From NCBI GenBank assembly GCA_932521035.1, contig OW051494.1, positions 5,938,001 to 6,002,000 of the forward strand: a DNA stretch of 64,000 nucleotides, in the 5' to 3' direction. How positions within the stretch are numbered: the stretch's first letter is position 1; the number at the start of each line of letters is the position of its first letter. Source of the DNA: Oscheius dolichura. Taxonomy: Eukaryota; Nematoda; Chromadorea; Rhabditida; Rhabditidae. A program made the position numbers and the translations under genes. A model generated the notes under the pieces. The model made no database searches, was not told the DNA's origin, and saw nothing but the letters and a program-made list of their open reading frames with translations. This document shows positions 51,283-62,396 of this stretch, piece by piece.

Positions 51283-51997
51283 TTAGACTTTTTCGGCTAT
51301 GTAGATGGCACCCTTACAGCCCGCTTGAATCATAAATTTCAGTGCTTCGTACATAGGAGCCTAAACGGTGTCTCTTTTTCAGTACTCGGCATTCCCCACC
51401 TTTGGCCCATCGTGTGCAATCCCCGTATCGTGGTGTTCCAGTTCTTCGTCGCGAAGACGCGTAATAGTCGCCAAGAGCTCTTTGTGGGCCTCGGGATCAT
51501 CGGCCAATAGCTCTAAATATTTATTTTTCTATTTTTCATCCCGTTATTCACCTTTCAATTGATTATTATAATGCTGTCCAATAAGTTCTTCGACGGCCAC
51601 CGTACAGGCCATAGCTCCTTCTTTTCCAAGAAGAGCCGTACCCACCCCTTACATCTTATTATTTTAGCTTATTGAAAGCGGCACCTAGAGCATAAGCAGC
51701 CATGCCGAAAATTGGGGCAAAAACGGTGTGAGGGACGTCGTGTCTGGCAGCCAGCCTCTCCATCGTATCCAGGTGTTCTTTCTCCTCTTCCCACATCTTC
51801 TTGATAACTGATCCTACAGGCGAGCCTGAGAAGGTCAATAAATATTCTCGGTCATGCAAACCTCCAAGGACAGCCATCTGCCCAGCGTATATTCTGTCAG
51901 CCCCTAATTCTCCTGCATGATCCACCCTTACTATTTTTTCGATCAGTGCTTTACGGGTTACGGCTGTGTGCGTCAGACGGATGACCGTACGATTCAT
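51283..51997 (-). CDS. coq7: COQ7/CLK-1 demethoxyubiquinone hydroxylase
   Basis: Starts at ATG 51997 ([13 protein letters not shown]) and ends TAA 51285-51283. The diiron ligands are all visible: Glu in [19 protein letters not shown]-x2-H in [13 protein letters not shown], Glu and His in [13 protein letters not shown], and E-x2-H in [30 protein letters not shown] is the family signature, and the end [15 protein letters not shown] matches other COQ7 proteins. It carries out the penultimate hydroxylation of ubiquinone synthesis on the mitochondrial inner membrane. Four introns of 37-41 nt all restore the family alignment. It is the last gene of the minus-strand block. Confidence 0.96.
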
Positions 51998-52131
51998 CAG
52001 ACTTGTAAGACTGTCATATATCTATATTACTTTCAAGTATAATCGGTAGCCACCCACAAATCAGAACATTTTCAATCAGTAAACATCTTTACTATAAGGT
52101 TTTGGACAAAGTTTCTATATCCTATAAATCA

Positions 52132-52599
52132 TTAGTGAAGTTTCTTCTCGAAAGGAGGAATCAGACCAGAAGTCTCAGCCCGCGCAGTTTTTTCGGCCTC
52201 AATTTCGTCAAGGTAAGGCTTCAAGTACCAGGACTCATCTTCCCACTTGGTCCATTGATTCTAAAATTAACTGTTATTTTAACTAACATTGGAATGACAA
52301 CCTTGGGCAAGCGTTCACCATGCATAGCCATAGTATGAGCCCTGGAAAGACGGATTTTTCGCTCGTCAAAAAGATGAGGCTCCTAGAAATACAATAATTT
52401 GGATAAAGACGTTTCTAACCTTCAAATTCAACCTGTGAAGCGCTTCTGTAACCTCAGGTGCAGGCTCAAAATATGTATCATGGAACAAGAGACCGTACTC
52501 ACGACCTCCCCACAAATTACTCCATGCAAATTTGCGCATCCATTTTACAACAGCATTATTGTAGGTAAACTTCACACCAGCAGCTGCTTTAGATGCCAT
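52132..52599 (-). CDS. cytochrome bc1 complex subunit 7 (UQCRB-like)
   Basis: Three exons give about 128 aa. MASKAAAGVKFTYNN opens the protein. WSNLWGGREYGLLFHDTYFE, EVTEALHRLNLKEPHLFDER and RAHTMAMHGERLP follow the UQCRB/QCR7 order, and QWTKWEDESWYLKPYLDEI matches the very conserved WTKYEEENFYLEPYL region of human UQCRB. This subunit sits on the matrix side of complex III near cytochrome b. CTTTTTAG lies 3 nt before the ATG, as in trans-spliced worm genes. It lies 134 bp upstream of COQ7 in the same orientation. Confidence 0.9.
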
Positions 52600-52825
52600 G
52601 TTCTAAAAAGATTATACATCAAATATTGTCAAAATCAAGTAAAAATACGTATTTGCCTTCGAACCACAAACCAAAATGATGAATAATTATGGTCAATTTT
52701 ATTATATACCATTATATACAACTACAGAAATACCCAACAGGAAAGATCACAGAAACAAAACACCAATAAATAAAAATAAATAAAAATCCTGAAAAATATC
52801 TAAAACCTTATATTAGAGGTAATAT

Positions 52826-54337
52826 TTAGTGATAGGTCACTCCGTCGTGAGTATGGCCATGACTGCCTAAACCATCGTGACTGTGTCCGTGGGATGAATC
52901 ATGGCCTACAATTTATGATTTATTGGTAATTTAATATGGCTAAAATTAAAAAAAAAGGAATAGAAAAACTAACTATGATGTTGATGGTCGTGGTGCAATA
53001 TGGGTTGAGAATAATTGGCAGCAGGAGGAAGCGGAGGGTTGAATGAGTTAGTCATTTCTTGTGAATGCCATCCAGCTGAATCCTTTACGATCTGACGTGG
53101 AAAAAACGTTATTTTTCGTTTAACGAAAAAACCTGTACAGTCAAAGATGCAACTAACGACGAGAGTTTTTCGGTTACAAGAGTAAGAACTTGTTGTTCAT
53201 CTGCATCACGTCGTACTCTAACATCTACTGTTCCCACCTGATTAAAAAAATAAGTTTATAGATTCGTAAAGTATACCATTTGAGAAAAATCTAGTTGCCA
53301 AAAATGTCCAACTCGTACTTCGAGGACGCCGTCAATGGAATTGGCTTCCGATATAAATCTATCAATTTGATTTAAAAGATGAGCGGGTGCAGTTTGAAGT
53401 AAGATCATTCCAGTGTATGTAGTTAGCGGCCACATGGTAGAGAAAACTGTTACAGATAAAATTAGACAGCACACGGGATCTGCCCATTTAAACTCGTGCC
53501 TAAAATATCACCCAAATGTAAATTATGCAAAGTATACCTGAAATACTCGCTCAAAATAAGAAGGGAACTGCTACAGAACGCTAGAAGAACCATTGCATTT
53601 ATTCTAGGTAGAAGAAGCCTGGCCAATCCTGGAATAGCCCAACAAATCGCTTGTGAAATATCGGCTGCATGTTCCTATATTTTATTTATTCACAAAATAA
53701 AGTAACCTATACTACCTGCAAACTTGAACTGCTAGCTGCTGTAAGCACATATTGAAATGGTTGATTTTTTAAAAAGTAGGCGGTAATCAACAATGAAGCA
53801 GAAGTAGCGATAGCCCCTACATAATAAGGCCAACTTTCTAAATAAGAATTAGCAAATTACACTATAGATCAACCTATTTTTTCAGCATCGTGTTCATGAG
53901 CCACGTCAGTGTCATGGGCTCCATGGTGATCTGGGGATAAAAGATGCTCAAACGATTCTTTTGAGAGGAATATTGAAAATAGTTGAGCAAGAACCTGAAT
54001 AGTATAATGAAACAAAGAGTAGATACATACTGTTGTGCTAAAAACGGCTAAAACAGGAACTCTAGCTAGACCGTAGCTGTATTTTTGAGTAGCTTTATGG
54101 GTTATACTCATTGAAAAAAGCGCAGAAAGTTGAGAACATAATGCAAAAACTGCGATCCATAATGCCGACATTATAACTGGAAAATATGAGTTGAAACAAT
54201 GATATAAGAAACGAACGAATAGAATGACTAGTTGAAACGCAGTATCCCAGCACTAGAACACATGCTAAACAAGCTATCGAACTTGTAAGTCCTCTTGTAC
54301 CCTGAGGATGTTGAAGTGCCGTTGAAACCCATGACAT
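52826..54337 (-). CDS. zinc transporter 6 (SLC30A6/TOC-1-like)
   Basis: Starts at ATG 54337 (MSWVSTALQHPQGTRG) and ends TAA 52828-52826. Cation-efflux helices include SIACLACVLVLGYCVSTS, a block YSYGLARVPVLAVFSTT (human ZnT6: YSFGFERLEVLAVF) and SALWIAVFALCSQLSALFS. The cytosolic domain reads LLQTAPAHLLNQIDRFI, DGVLEVRVGHFWQLDF and DVRVRRDADEQQVL. It ends in a His-rich tail (SHGHSHDGLGSHGHTHDG). In ZnT6 the metal-site histidine of the second helix is missing, and the protein works as a partner of ZnT5 in the Golgi; the helices here also lack it. TTTTTTAG abuts the ATG. It lies 226 bp upstream of the UQCRB gene. Confidence 0.92.
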
Positions 54338-54557
54338 CTAAAAAATAAGTAAAGAATTCGAGGCGGCTGATGGTAATAAATGAGTGATAACTCACGGTTA
54401 CAATAATATATCATACATAAGAACTTTTATTTATTTATTTATATATAGGCAATTATTAGAGATCCACGTAAAAGGGAAAGACTAGAATAAAACGAGATTT
54501 CACACTATACCCTGAATTTCTATAGAAAGAGATCGAAATGTAACAAGAATACGTCAA

Positions 54558-57109
54558 TCATGGCGTTTCAAACCCGGTCGAGTCGGAGAAATCTTCAAAC
54601 TGATCGTTGAAAATCAATCCAAAATCGTCATCCTGCTGAAATTACTTTGTAGATCATAAAACTAGAGTTATCCACTTGAGCTGTCTCCTCTATTTCTTGT
54701 CCTGCTTCAATCATACTCAACCATTGCTCGTTGTGCCACCGAAATCGAGCTGCAGCTATTTTTCGAGCCCAGTCTTGTGAATTTTCCTATTGGGATATGG
54801 ATAGGGGAATAGGGGCTGCTTACCCCGAGGATGAGGAGGGCATTGTCACACATCTCCCTAATAGCCGCGTTTCTGTCATGCATAAGGTCTACGAAGTAAG
54901 AACCTATAGCAGAATCGGGCCCCATCAACTCGTCCGAAAGTTCTCGGTGTCGCAGAAGTTGGAGTAAGAAGTAAAGCAGCTGAAGGACATATTCGTCATC
55001 CGTTTGGAGATCTAATAAAATTGAACTAGGTTGATCTGCGGTCGATACTGTGTAAAAGATTGAGGAAGGAGTCAACGACGGGGACCAGATGCCGGGCCGC
55101 CTCCAAATTCCTGGCCATCGTCCCACACATTATGACAATTTGCAGCTGGAGGGGCGTGGACTCCTTCGTATAATTCAACAGTTGTTTTTTCATCCAAGTG
55201 ACCAGGTCATTCGTGGTTATCAACCTATAAAGTCGGGTTGTATCCCCGGGCGCATTCGTACTTGGCCCAATCGGCAGACTTCAGAAGAGCCGCGGTGGCT
55301 ATCCACTCCAGGCCGATGGCCGCCTTGTCGTCCGCTTGGTCCACGGCCTCCGTCTTCCCAAGGGTGATCAACTTCGGCATCCATTTCTGTCAATCATATC
55401 CTGCTCATTCTGCTCATTTTCCTACCAGGAACATATCCTGAGTGGGTCCCTCGTGGCCGGCGATGGTTCGTAATATCTTGGCTACTAGGAGATCCCTGTG
55501 CTCGAGAGACATCTCCATTAGCAGGTCCAGTCCCCCGCCTTCGGTTCCGCACACCAGCTGGGCGTTGCGTTTCTCGACGCAGACATTCAGGAGGACGGCC
55601 TTGGTCACATCGCTGCCGTCCCCGGACAGCAGGTCTCTCATCAGCTGAATTGGCCCTTGTCCTCCCCCAACTCTCCTCCCTCACCAGCTGGATACTGTCC
55701 GTGAATTTTATCATTGTCTTCCCCTCGTCGTCGATGCTCAGCTGATACAGGAGGTGCAGGGCGACCGTGTCATCTGCACATTTTCAGAAACACGTCTAAT
55801 CCGCCCTCACTTTTTATCAGGGGCGCGATGTGGCTGACGAGGCCGCCTTTCACCAGTTTCGTCCGGAATTTCTGGCTGAAGACGAGGTTGAACAGGAAAC
55901 GGACACAGGTCTTCACGAGACACGGCTCCTCCAGCGGGAACCAGCCGAGGATCGTGTCGGCTATGTTCGAGTTCTCCTGAACATTCCCCTTCAAAATCAA
56001 CCCAAAAAGACCAACCAAAATAGTGATATTTTCCTGGAAGATGCTCAGCTTCAAGAGCATCCTGACCACCGCTAGACGCAGCTCATCCCGCGTCGAAAAC
56101 TCGGCACATTTCACGAGAAGGGGGACGACGTCCTTCCGAACGATTTTGACCTCAACGGAGAGGTCGCTGGCCAAATTTGTCAGAATTTCGAAACAGCCTG
56201 AAACCGGCTTCTTCTTGGAGAAAAGGAGGATAGGCACCTGCCAGCAGCTCCTGCTGTTTTCTCAGAGCCACCCGACAGCGGCGGGCATTCTTCTCGTTGC
56301 CTGTCTTCGACTCGGCCAGCCACGTCTCGCCCCTCTTCAACTCGTATTCGATGGTGCTCAGGCAGAGGGCCCCTATCTGAACTGGGAACTATCCTGGGGG
56401 ACTATGTCTCCGACCTTGTGGCGAGTAAGGATAACGTGGAACTGGTTGAACTTGGACAGTTCGAGGAAGACGGACGAGATGGCAGAGGCCAGCTCGAAGT
56501 TCTTCTTCCAGTCCTCCCGGTAGACTCGGGCCAATGCCCCGATGACGGCTTCTGATCTCGAATTAGGAGGAGGAGGAGGGGAAACAGACCGTTCTCTGCC
56601 AGCTGCTGGAGGTAGAGACCGCCTTTGGACAGCTCACAAAACAGTTGGGCGGCCTTCTTCTTCTCATCGATGCCTTCGTAAAATAGTTCGAGGTATCCCT
56701 AAAAGGGGAGATGGACCGGGGGAGGAGCACGTGCCTCGACTTCGTCGATAGAGGCCGCGATGGTCGAGATGGTGCCGCTGGAGGAGGCGCTGCCCTCCCG
56801 CTCGTTGCCCTTCCTCTTCTTCAGGTAGTACAGCACCTGCTCCAGCTCGGTCCGGTTGGCCTCGGAGAGCAGAGGCGACTTGGAGATGACCATCGAGGCC
56901 AGCTCCTTGATGTCCACGTCCTTCGAGAGATCCTTGAGGTTGATCCTGAAAGGGGAGGATCGGGTTAGGGAAACTAGAATACGTCTGCTGGGGCTCGTTG
57001 TTGCTCCGGACGACGATGGCATCCTCCAGGGGATGGGAGTCCACCGACACCAACACGTTCCTAAACGGGGTGGACGGTTACTCGACACATGGACACGGTA
57101 CCTTCTCAT
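54558..57109 (-). CDS. kinesin-associated protein 3 (KAP3/KIFAP3)
   Basis: Starts at ATG 57109 (MRRNVLVSVDSHPLEDAIVV) and ends TGA 54560-54558. It aligns along its length with human KIFAP3: LEQVLYYLKKRKGNE, GYLELFYEGIDEKK, ALARVYREDWKKNFELA, FHVILTRHKVG, IGALCLSTIEYELKRGE, the armadillo core (VRMLLKLSIFQENI, TCVRFLFNLVFSQ, CVEKRNAQLVCGTEGGG, IAGHEGPTQDMFL) and FVDLMHDRNAAIREMCDNAL then ARFRWHNEQWL. KAP3 is the non-motor subunit of heterotrimeric kinesin-2, needed for anterograde intraflagellar transport. The intron 56734-56699 is GC..AG. Composition changes inside the gene: the last exons (54.5-54.8 kb) are AT-rich and the rest GC-rich. Confidence 0.95.
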
Positions 57110-57289
57110 GGGGCTCCTTGGATGGAGGAGACTTTCTGAAAGGACTGTAAGGAGGGAGAAGACAACTGGAGAGGTAAGAGGGGGAGGATAACCTTCGAAT
57201 GAAAGAAAAGAGAATCGGATAAAATCTTTGTTTTTGGTCTCTTTGGATGGACTAGGAATGAGGGGGTGAGATCCGGGAAATGGCAGTGA

Positions 57290-58414
57290 CTAGTCGTAGG
57301 TGGGGGTCGAGGCGGCACTCCCGCCGGGCAGACAGGCCGAGGCCTCTCCTCCGCATCGGGAGCAGAGGCCGCGGTCCTCGTAGCGGAGGATGGACATGGC
57401 CTCGTCATATATCTTCGAGTCGGGGAACTCCACTTTCGTCTGTTTTTTATCGGTCGCGTATCTAAACAAAGGTTATTTCCCCGATATGGCCGTTAGCCAC
57501 TCACACGATGCTGGTGCAGCAGACCTCGGCCCGGAGACAGTGCTTTCCGAAGTACTTCCACTGGCAGACTTCGGAGGATTCCGAGCCGACATCTGAGGGG
57601 GATGGATGAGGGGATAAACGGGATAAATGGGAGAGAAACCTTTGACGAAGAGGATGCGGTCGTGGAACTTGACGGCCATCTTCTCGAAGAGCTCGAGGTT
57701 CTTCAAGATGTTGTCGTCGGACTGGCTCGTATAGCCAAAGCGGTTGTTGTGTCGGTTGATCAGGAGCTTTATGACTGGCTAGACCGGCATAGGCGACTTT
57801 CCACGGGGGATACCTTGTGTGAGCCGAGAATCAGGCGATCGCATTCGGCCTTGGTAGTCATTATGGGAATGCTACACGTGGCCAACGGCTCTCTGTCGTC
57901 TTTTCTGGCCCCATGGGCGTCCAGCCATGACTGACACTCGGCGACCAAATCCTAAATTGGCCGCCTATTCCGATTGGTCGTGATATCCCTTACCTGGACC
58001 AAATAATAACGAGCTTCTCGGAGAATTTGTTCCACTTCGAATCGGCATTCTGGCAGGGGAACCGAACCGTCCCGGAAGAAATCCAAGATGATTCCGAAGT
58101 GTCTGCCGCTGCGATCTATCAGAACCCATCCGTCCGAATCTGTTGTAACCTAACCGATTCCTTAATTGCCGTCGGAAACTCAAACTCACTGGTATTCTAC
58201 CGCTAAACATTGCCCGGAGCATAGTATCCTGCTTTGTAAGGGTCGATCTTGTGCTGTAAAACAGCGATCCCCCTACGTTCAATTTCACGTAATCCACAGT
58301 GGGTCCCCAAAATTATCTTTTGTAAATACACAAGGAGTAGCATACCTTTTTCTGCAAGTAAATTGGTACACCTCCATCATTTTGCTCACAAGTTTGATTA
58401 GGCTCTTCCGCCAT
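57290..58414 (-). CDS. BACURD-type BTB/KCTD protein (TNFAIP1/KCTD13-like)
   Basis: The BTB domain reads [50 protein letters not shown] and [19 protein letters not shown]. The C-terminal region reads [52 protein letters not shown] and [20 protein letters not shown], as in BACURD proteins, which are adaptors of Cullin-3 ubiquitin ligases (RhoA is a known target). Stop TAG is 57292-57290. The first coding exon is probably 58414-58346 ([16 protein letters not shown]), but joining it to DYVKL needs an acceptor at ..CTGTG (GT..TG, 58345-58295), because the only AG-acceptor gives a stop. The 5' end is therefore tentative, the rest firm. Confidence 0.85.
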
Positions 58415-58735
58415 ACTATCTGAAATAATTATGTTGAGGGAGAGAGCCATCACCATCAATAGAAGCAAATGAAAAAGTAATTTTACCATATTGATGTTTA
58501 TGACAGTCAGAAAACGAGGATAAAATCCTTCAGAACTCGATTTAATTATTGGATATACAGAGGTATAAATCCTTCCCTAGTTACAAGCGTTTCTTATTTC
58601 TAACAACTTTTAAACAAATTAATAGCTATCCGTAAAACGGCACTTTTCATTACTAATGAAGGTATTTTATATATGTTCATTAACAGCAACAACATATAAC
58701 AAGGAAACTTAACAAATTTTAACGATAGTCTCAAT

Positions 58736-60082
58736 TTAACGCACATACTTCGGCTTTTTCGCCTTGTTATCTTTGCTTCCTATTTTTCGCTTGAGAGACT
58801 CGTCGATTTTTTCAGCCATTTTAATTGCTTCCTCGTCTTTTAATTCATGCTCAGTATTGAACAGCTGAAAATTGAACAACTAGGCCATTTTATAAATGAC
58901 TTACCTGCTCATTTAGCGGATCTACCATTTTATCTTTAAGTGTTTCCTTAATAAACTTCGATTTAAGAATTTCAGACTAAAAATTATATTAATACGTTGA
59001 AATACGATCTAACTTTATGGTGAAGCTCCTTTTCGATAGTTTTTCCTTTGTTCTTCAATTTTGAAGCTCTTCTTGCAGCATTTGGACTTTCATAGTCTGG
59101 GTTATCGAACAGAACAGTGCCGTCAAAAGAACCATCAAAAATTCTAATGGTTTCCATGACAAAGCGCGGACCTGAGGAATGATTTGAATTTGAAGGGGCA
59201 AACCGATTTCTTGCAATTGAAGTGTTTCATCAACGATTTGAAAGTTACGGAACCATATTTTGTTGTCTGGAGTAACAGAAAAAGAAAAGACATGATCCAC
59301 AAAAGGCTGTGAACGTGGGTGATGATTAGGAGTGCCGAATGTCTGTCACAAAATATTATGAAACTAAAATGAAGCGCTTACCTGTATAAATAAATGCTTT
59401 ATTAAGCGCAAATGGGGTATTTCATCAAACTTGCTGTCAAACGAAAGAATCGGTCTAGAAGCCTAAATTTACCAAGTACACCATAAATTTGAAAAACGGA
59501 ACCATTAGACAATTACCAGAAAGTTTGAGTTCCATCATTGTGTGGATATTGTGCAGTAAAAATTTTGCCGATGGACCATTATCAACATTAGAAACCCAAA
59601 GATAAACATCCTATAGATCTACGAATTAAAAAGGAAAGAAACAGCAAGTACCTTTTGTTTTCTGCTTTCGAAGTAAATGATTTTTGTGCAATTCTTCATT
59701 TCAGCTATTTCATTAACTACAGTGAGTGTCTTTTGCTTGTCCAACTTGGAATCTCCTTTGGAATGCGGTAATATAGCCTTAAAATCAACTGATCCCTTTT
59801 AAAACAAAATAAAAACCTTGATGTCATTCATGAGATGGCGAGTTCGAGCGTCGGCACCTCGTGAACATAGTACTAGCACTCTTTCGCGATTAGTCCATAA
59901 AGAGGCACGCTTCTTTTCTGATGGCTAAAGAATGTTTAGAAAAACAATACAGAACGACTAACTGTTTCCTCTACCTCGGCTTCATCCGAACTCTCTTCTC
60001 CTGACGATGCCTGGTTGTCCTCTCGCTCCGGTTCATCTTCTTTTTCAACTAGAAGCTTCTTCAATTGCGCAAACTTTCCCAT
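58736..60082 (-). CDS. ribosome biogenesis protein BRX1 (Brix domain)
   Basis: Starts at ATG 60082 (MGKFAQLKKLLVEKED) and ends TAA 58738-58736. An acidic N-terminus (QASSGEESSDEAEVEE) precedes the Brix domain: RERVLVLCSRGADARTRHLM, LPHSKGDSKLDK, VVNEIAEMKNCTKIIYFESR, GPSAKFLLHNIHTMMELKL, GNCLMASRPILSFDSKFDE and PFVDHVFSFSVTPDNKIWFR, then a basic tail ending KAKKPKYVR. BRX1 binds pre-rRNA in 60S subunit assembly in the nucleolus. TATTCAG abuts the ATG. It heads the six-gene minus-strand block and is divergent from the DnaJ gene across 301 bp. Confidence 0.95.
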
Positions 60083-60383
60083 CTGAATAGATTGTGTTGT
60101 ACTCAAAAGGCAAACAGGGAAAGGTAAAAAAGGGGGCTGGTAAAAAAGCGAGGAGAAAGAATGGAAATGGTAAACACCGGGCATTGACGTTGGATGGAAG
60201 TCGGGGTCTGTTAGTCATTTCGCTCGCTGACTGTTCCTCAATTTCTCCATTTTTCAATGTCCCCGTTCCACGCTTTTATCAAACATTTCAACAGAGTAAG
60301 CTCCGTCTGATATCCACTTTATTTTGAACAAGCCTGCTTTGCCTGATTATTTTTGCATTTAAAATATTGAATAAGTTTTTCAG
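60083..60383. other. bidirectional promoter region BRX1 / DnaJ
   Basis: A 301-bp head-to-head spacer with acceptor-like TATTCAG (minus) and TTTTTCAG (plus) at its two edges, each abutting a start codon. No gene inside. Confidence 0.6.
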
Positions 60384-61807
60384 ATGTCTCCGCCGAAAAC
60401 ACCAAATGATGTTCCAATTGAAGATTTTTATGCATTGTTAGGTGTGGAAAAAACAGCATCAGAAGCGGAAATTAAGGCGGCTTACCGCAAACTAGCGTTG
60501 AGATACCACCCAGATCGAAATGCTGGTGACCAAGAGGCTCAAGAGCTCTTTAAGAAAATCTCAATAGCTTACGCTGTTTTGTCCGATCCCAATAAAAGAA
60601 GGCAATATGATGTTAGCGGACCAAGTTCAAGTCAGCTCGACTTTGAAGGGTTTGATCTTACTGAGCTAGGAGGCGTAGGTATGCTTTATTTAAAATTTAG
60701 TTGAAGGAGCAGTTTGTAGGTCGGATGTTCGGAGCATTGTTTACAAAACTTGGTGTGCCAATACCTACTCAAATTGTTCCAAAAGTAAGTGAGGATCAGC
60801 AATCTTATATTTTTATTTCAGGTTCTCGCACAAGCTAGAAGTCTCTGTGAGAACAGCGACAGCGCACGGATTTTGCAACCAGGAGACTCGGTATCAGCTA
60901 GCGTTGGTAAACAGGTTTTGTCGTTTTTCTTTTTTTCCTACGTGGAAGGTTATCTAGGAAGCTGATTTCTATGCAATTGAAATGAAGGACGAATATAAGC
61001 GTAATGGTATATCTATTATATGCAAATCACCGTCTTCAAGCAAATTTAAACTTGTGCTCTTTGATAAAGAAGGAGGTGTACGAATGATACAAGTAATTAT
61101 CGCTGGTATGCCTTATTCTTTGTTTTCGTTCAGGAAAGTCAGAAGAGGAAGTCAGGTACACAAGCTGAGCTGTTCTTTGTTCCGCATACAATAGTCAATA
61201 TCGGCGAATTCAATCCAATGAAGTATCATATGGAAGACAAGTAATATTATAGCCAAAACATTGATTGATGTAATTTCAGAGAAACACCATTGCCATTTCA
61301 TTATTTAGACCTGTTGGAGACACAAACTGCACAATTACTCGACAGTAGGAAACATATTCTTTGTGTTTATGGTGATAATTGGATCAATTCCGTTAAGTTA
61401 GTGTTCTTGCTCTCCTTTTTGCTCATTTCTTTTCATTTTTCCTCATTTATCCCATTCTTTAGATACGCTATTTCGTTTTTACCTATTGATGACAGAAGTA
61501 TGGAAGACTTCACAAATATCCAAGAGTTAGAAAAGGAGCTTTCCAGCAAAAAAAGTGAAATGACAAGATTTCAAATAGAATATACTAATGCAAAGAAGAA
61601 GTATGTTGTGTCGACGTATATTTAAGAAAACACTTCTTCAGATATGAAGAAGCATGCGCTCGTTTAAAGTTCGAAGACAAGAATATCCAGGAAAAATTGA
61701 AGCAACGGGAAAAGTATTATGAGAGCGTTATAAGTGGTAGTCAAGCTCGATATCAAACTACGGTTTCCCCTGCAAAACAGTCTCGGGGTTTATTCGGTTT
61801 GTTCTGA
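60384..61807 (+). CDS. DnaJ protein, ARG1-like
   Basis: The J domain (residues 11-76) reads [20 protein letters not shown] and carries the HPD motif in YHPDRNAG, followed by [18 protein letters not shown]. Next come [20 protein letters not shown], a beta-rich middle ([28 protein letters not shown]) and a C-terminal coiled coil ([37 protein letters not shown]), ending GLFGLF. This order matches plant ARG1/DNAJ15-type proteins, with MFAALFSKLGVPIK as the shared block, and their animal counterparts. It would stimulate Hsp70 ATPase. The client is unknown. TTTTTCAG directly before the ATG suggests trans-splicing. Stop TGA is 61805-61807. Confidence 0.88.
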
Positions 61808-62396
61808 CCTCGATTGTACCCTATTAGTATTTTACAGTGGCGTTTTTCACTGTCGTTTTATAATTATGCGTATTATAGATCTCAATTCTAGTCATTTTAG
61901 CGGTTCCTTTGTATAATTTGGGTTATGAAAGAGTATTTATTGATTTTTCTTGTTCCAATATAGAGACTTTCATAGTAATTTCTCGTAGCTCTCCTCGATT
62001 GAAGTGGTCTCTAAAGGGGGCGTGGCGTTTCGCCACGTCCATCCAATAGCGGAGTGTTTCGTCTCTCTGCTGACGTGTCTTTCAGCGGCGTATTTCACCA
62101 GAGAAGCTTCTCTACATTTCCCTAGCTGGGCTCACGCCCCTGAGCCTGTTTTAAGACTATAGGTTCGTTTGATATATTTACCGATTGAGGAGATCGTATC
62201 ACTTGATAGTATCATAGCTTGTCTGAAACATTAAATACGACATCAGATCGTCGAATGAGTACTCAGTACTATTTTATACTTCTTTCTATCCTTTCATTTA
62301 GTAGATTTAATATAGCTCAAAGAGATCGCAGTACAATCTGCCTAACTAAAACTACCATGATTGTTGCCCTATCCATACAAAGAAATCTTTTTAGAT
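61808..62396. other. XBP1 upstream region, 589 bp
   Basis: A 3' UTR of the DnaJ gene, then a GC-rich island near 62010-62150 that carries likely stress-response elements, then AT-rich sequence to CTTTTTAG at 62387-62394, 2 nt before the XBP1 ATG. Confidence 0.5.
62021..62078 (+). promoter_or_regulatory. UPRE/ERSE-like elements upstream of XBP1
   Basis: A perfect inverted repeat CGTGGCG-TTT-CGCCACG (62021-62037) contains CCACG. CCAAT follows at 62043-62047 and TGACGTGT, the XBP1/ATF6 UPRE core, at 62071-62078. CCACG with CCAAT are the parts of ER-stress elements, though the spacing differs from the vertebrate ERSE. Feedback of XBP1 on its own promoter is a reasonable inference. Confidence 0.45.
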
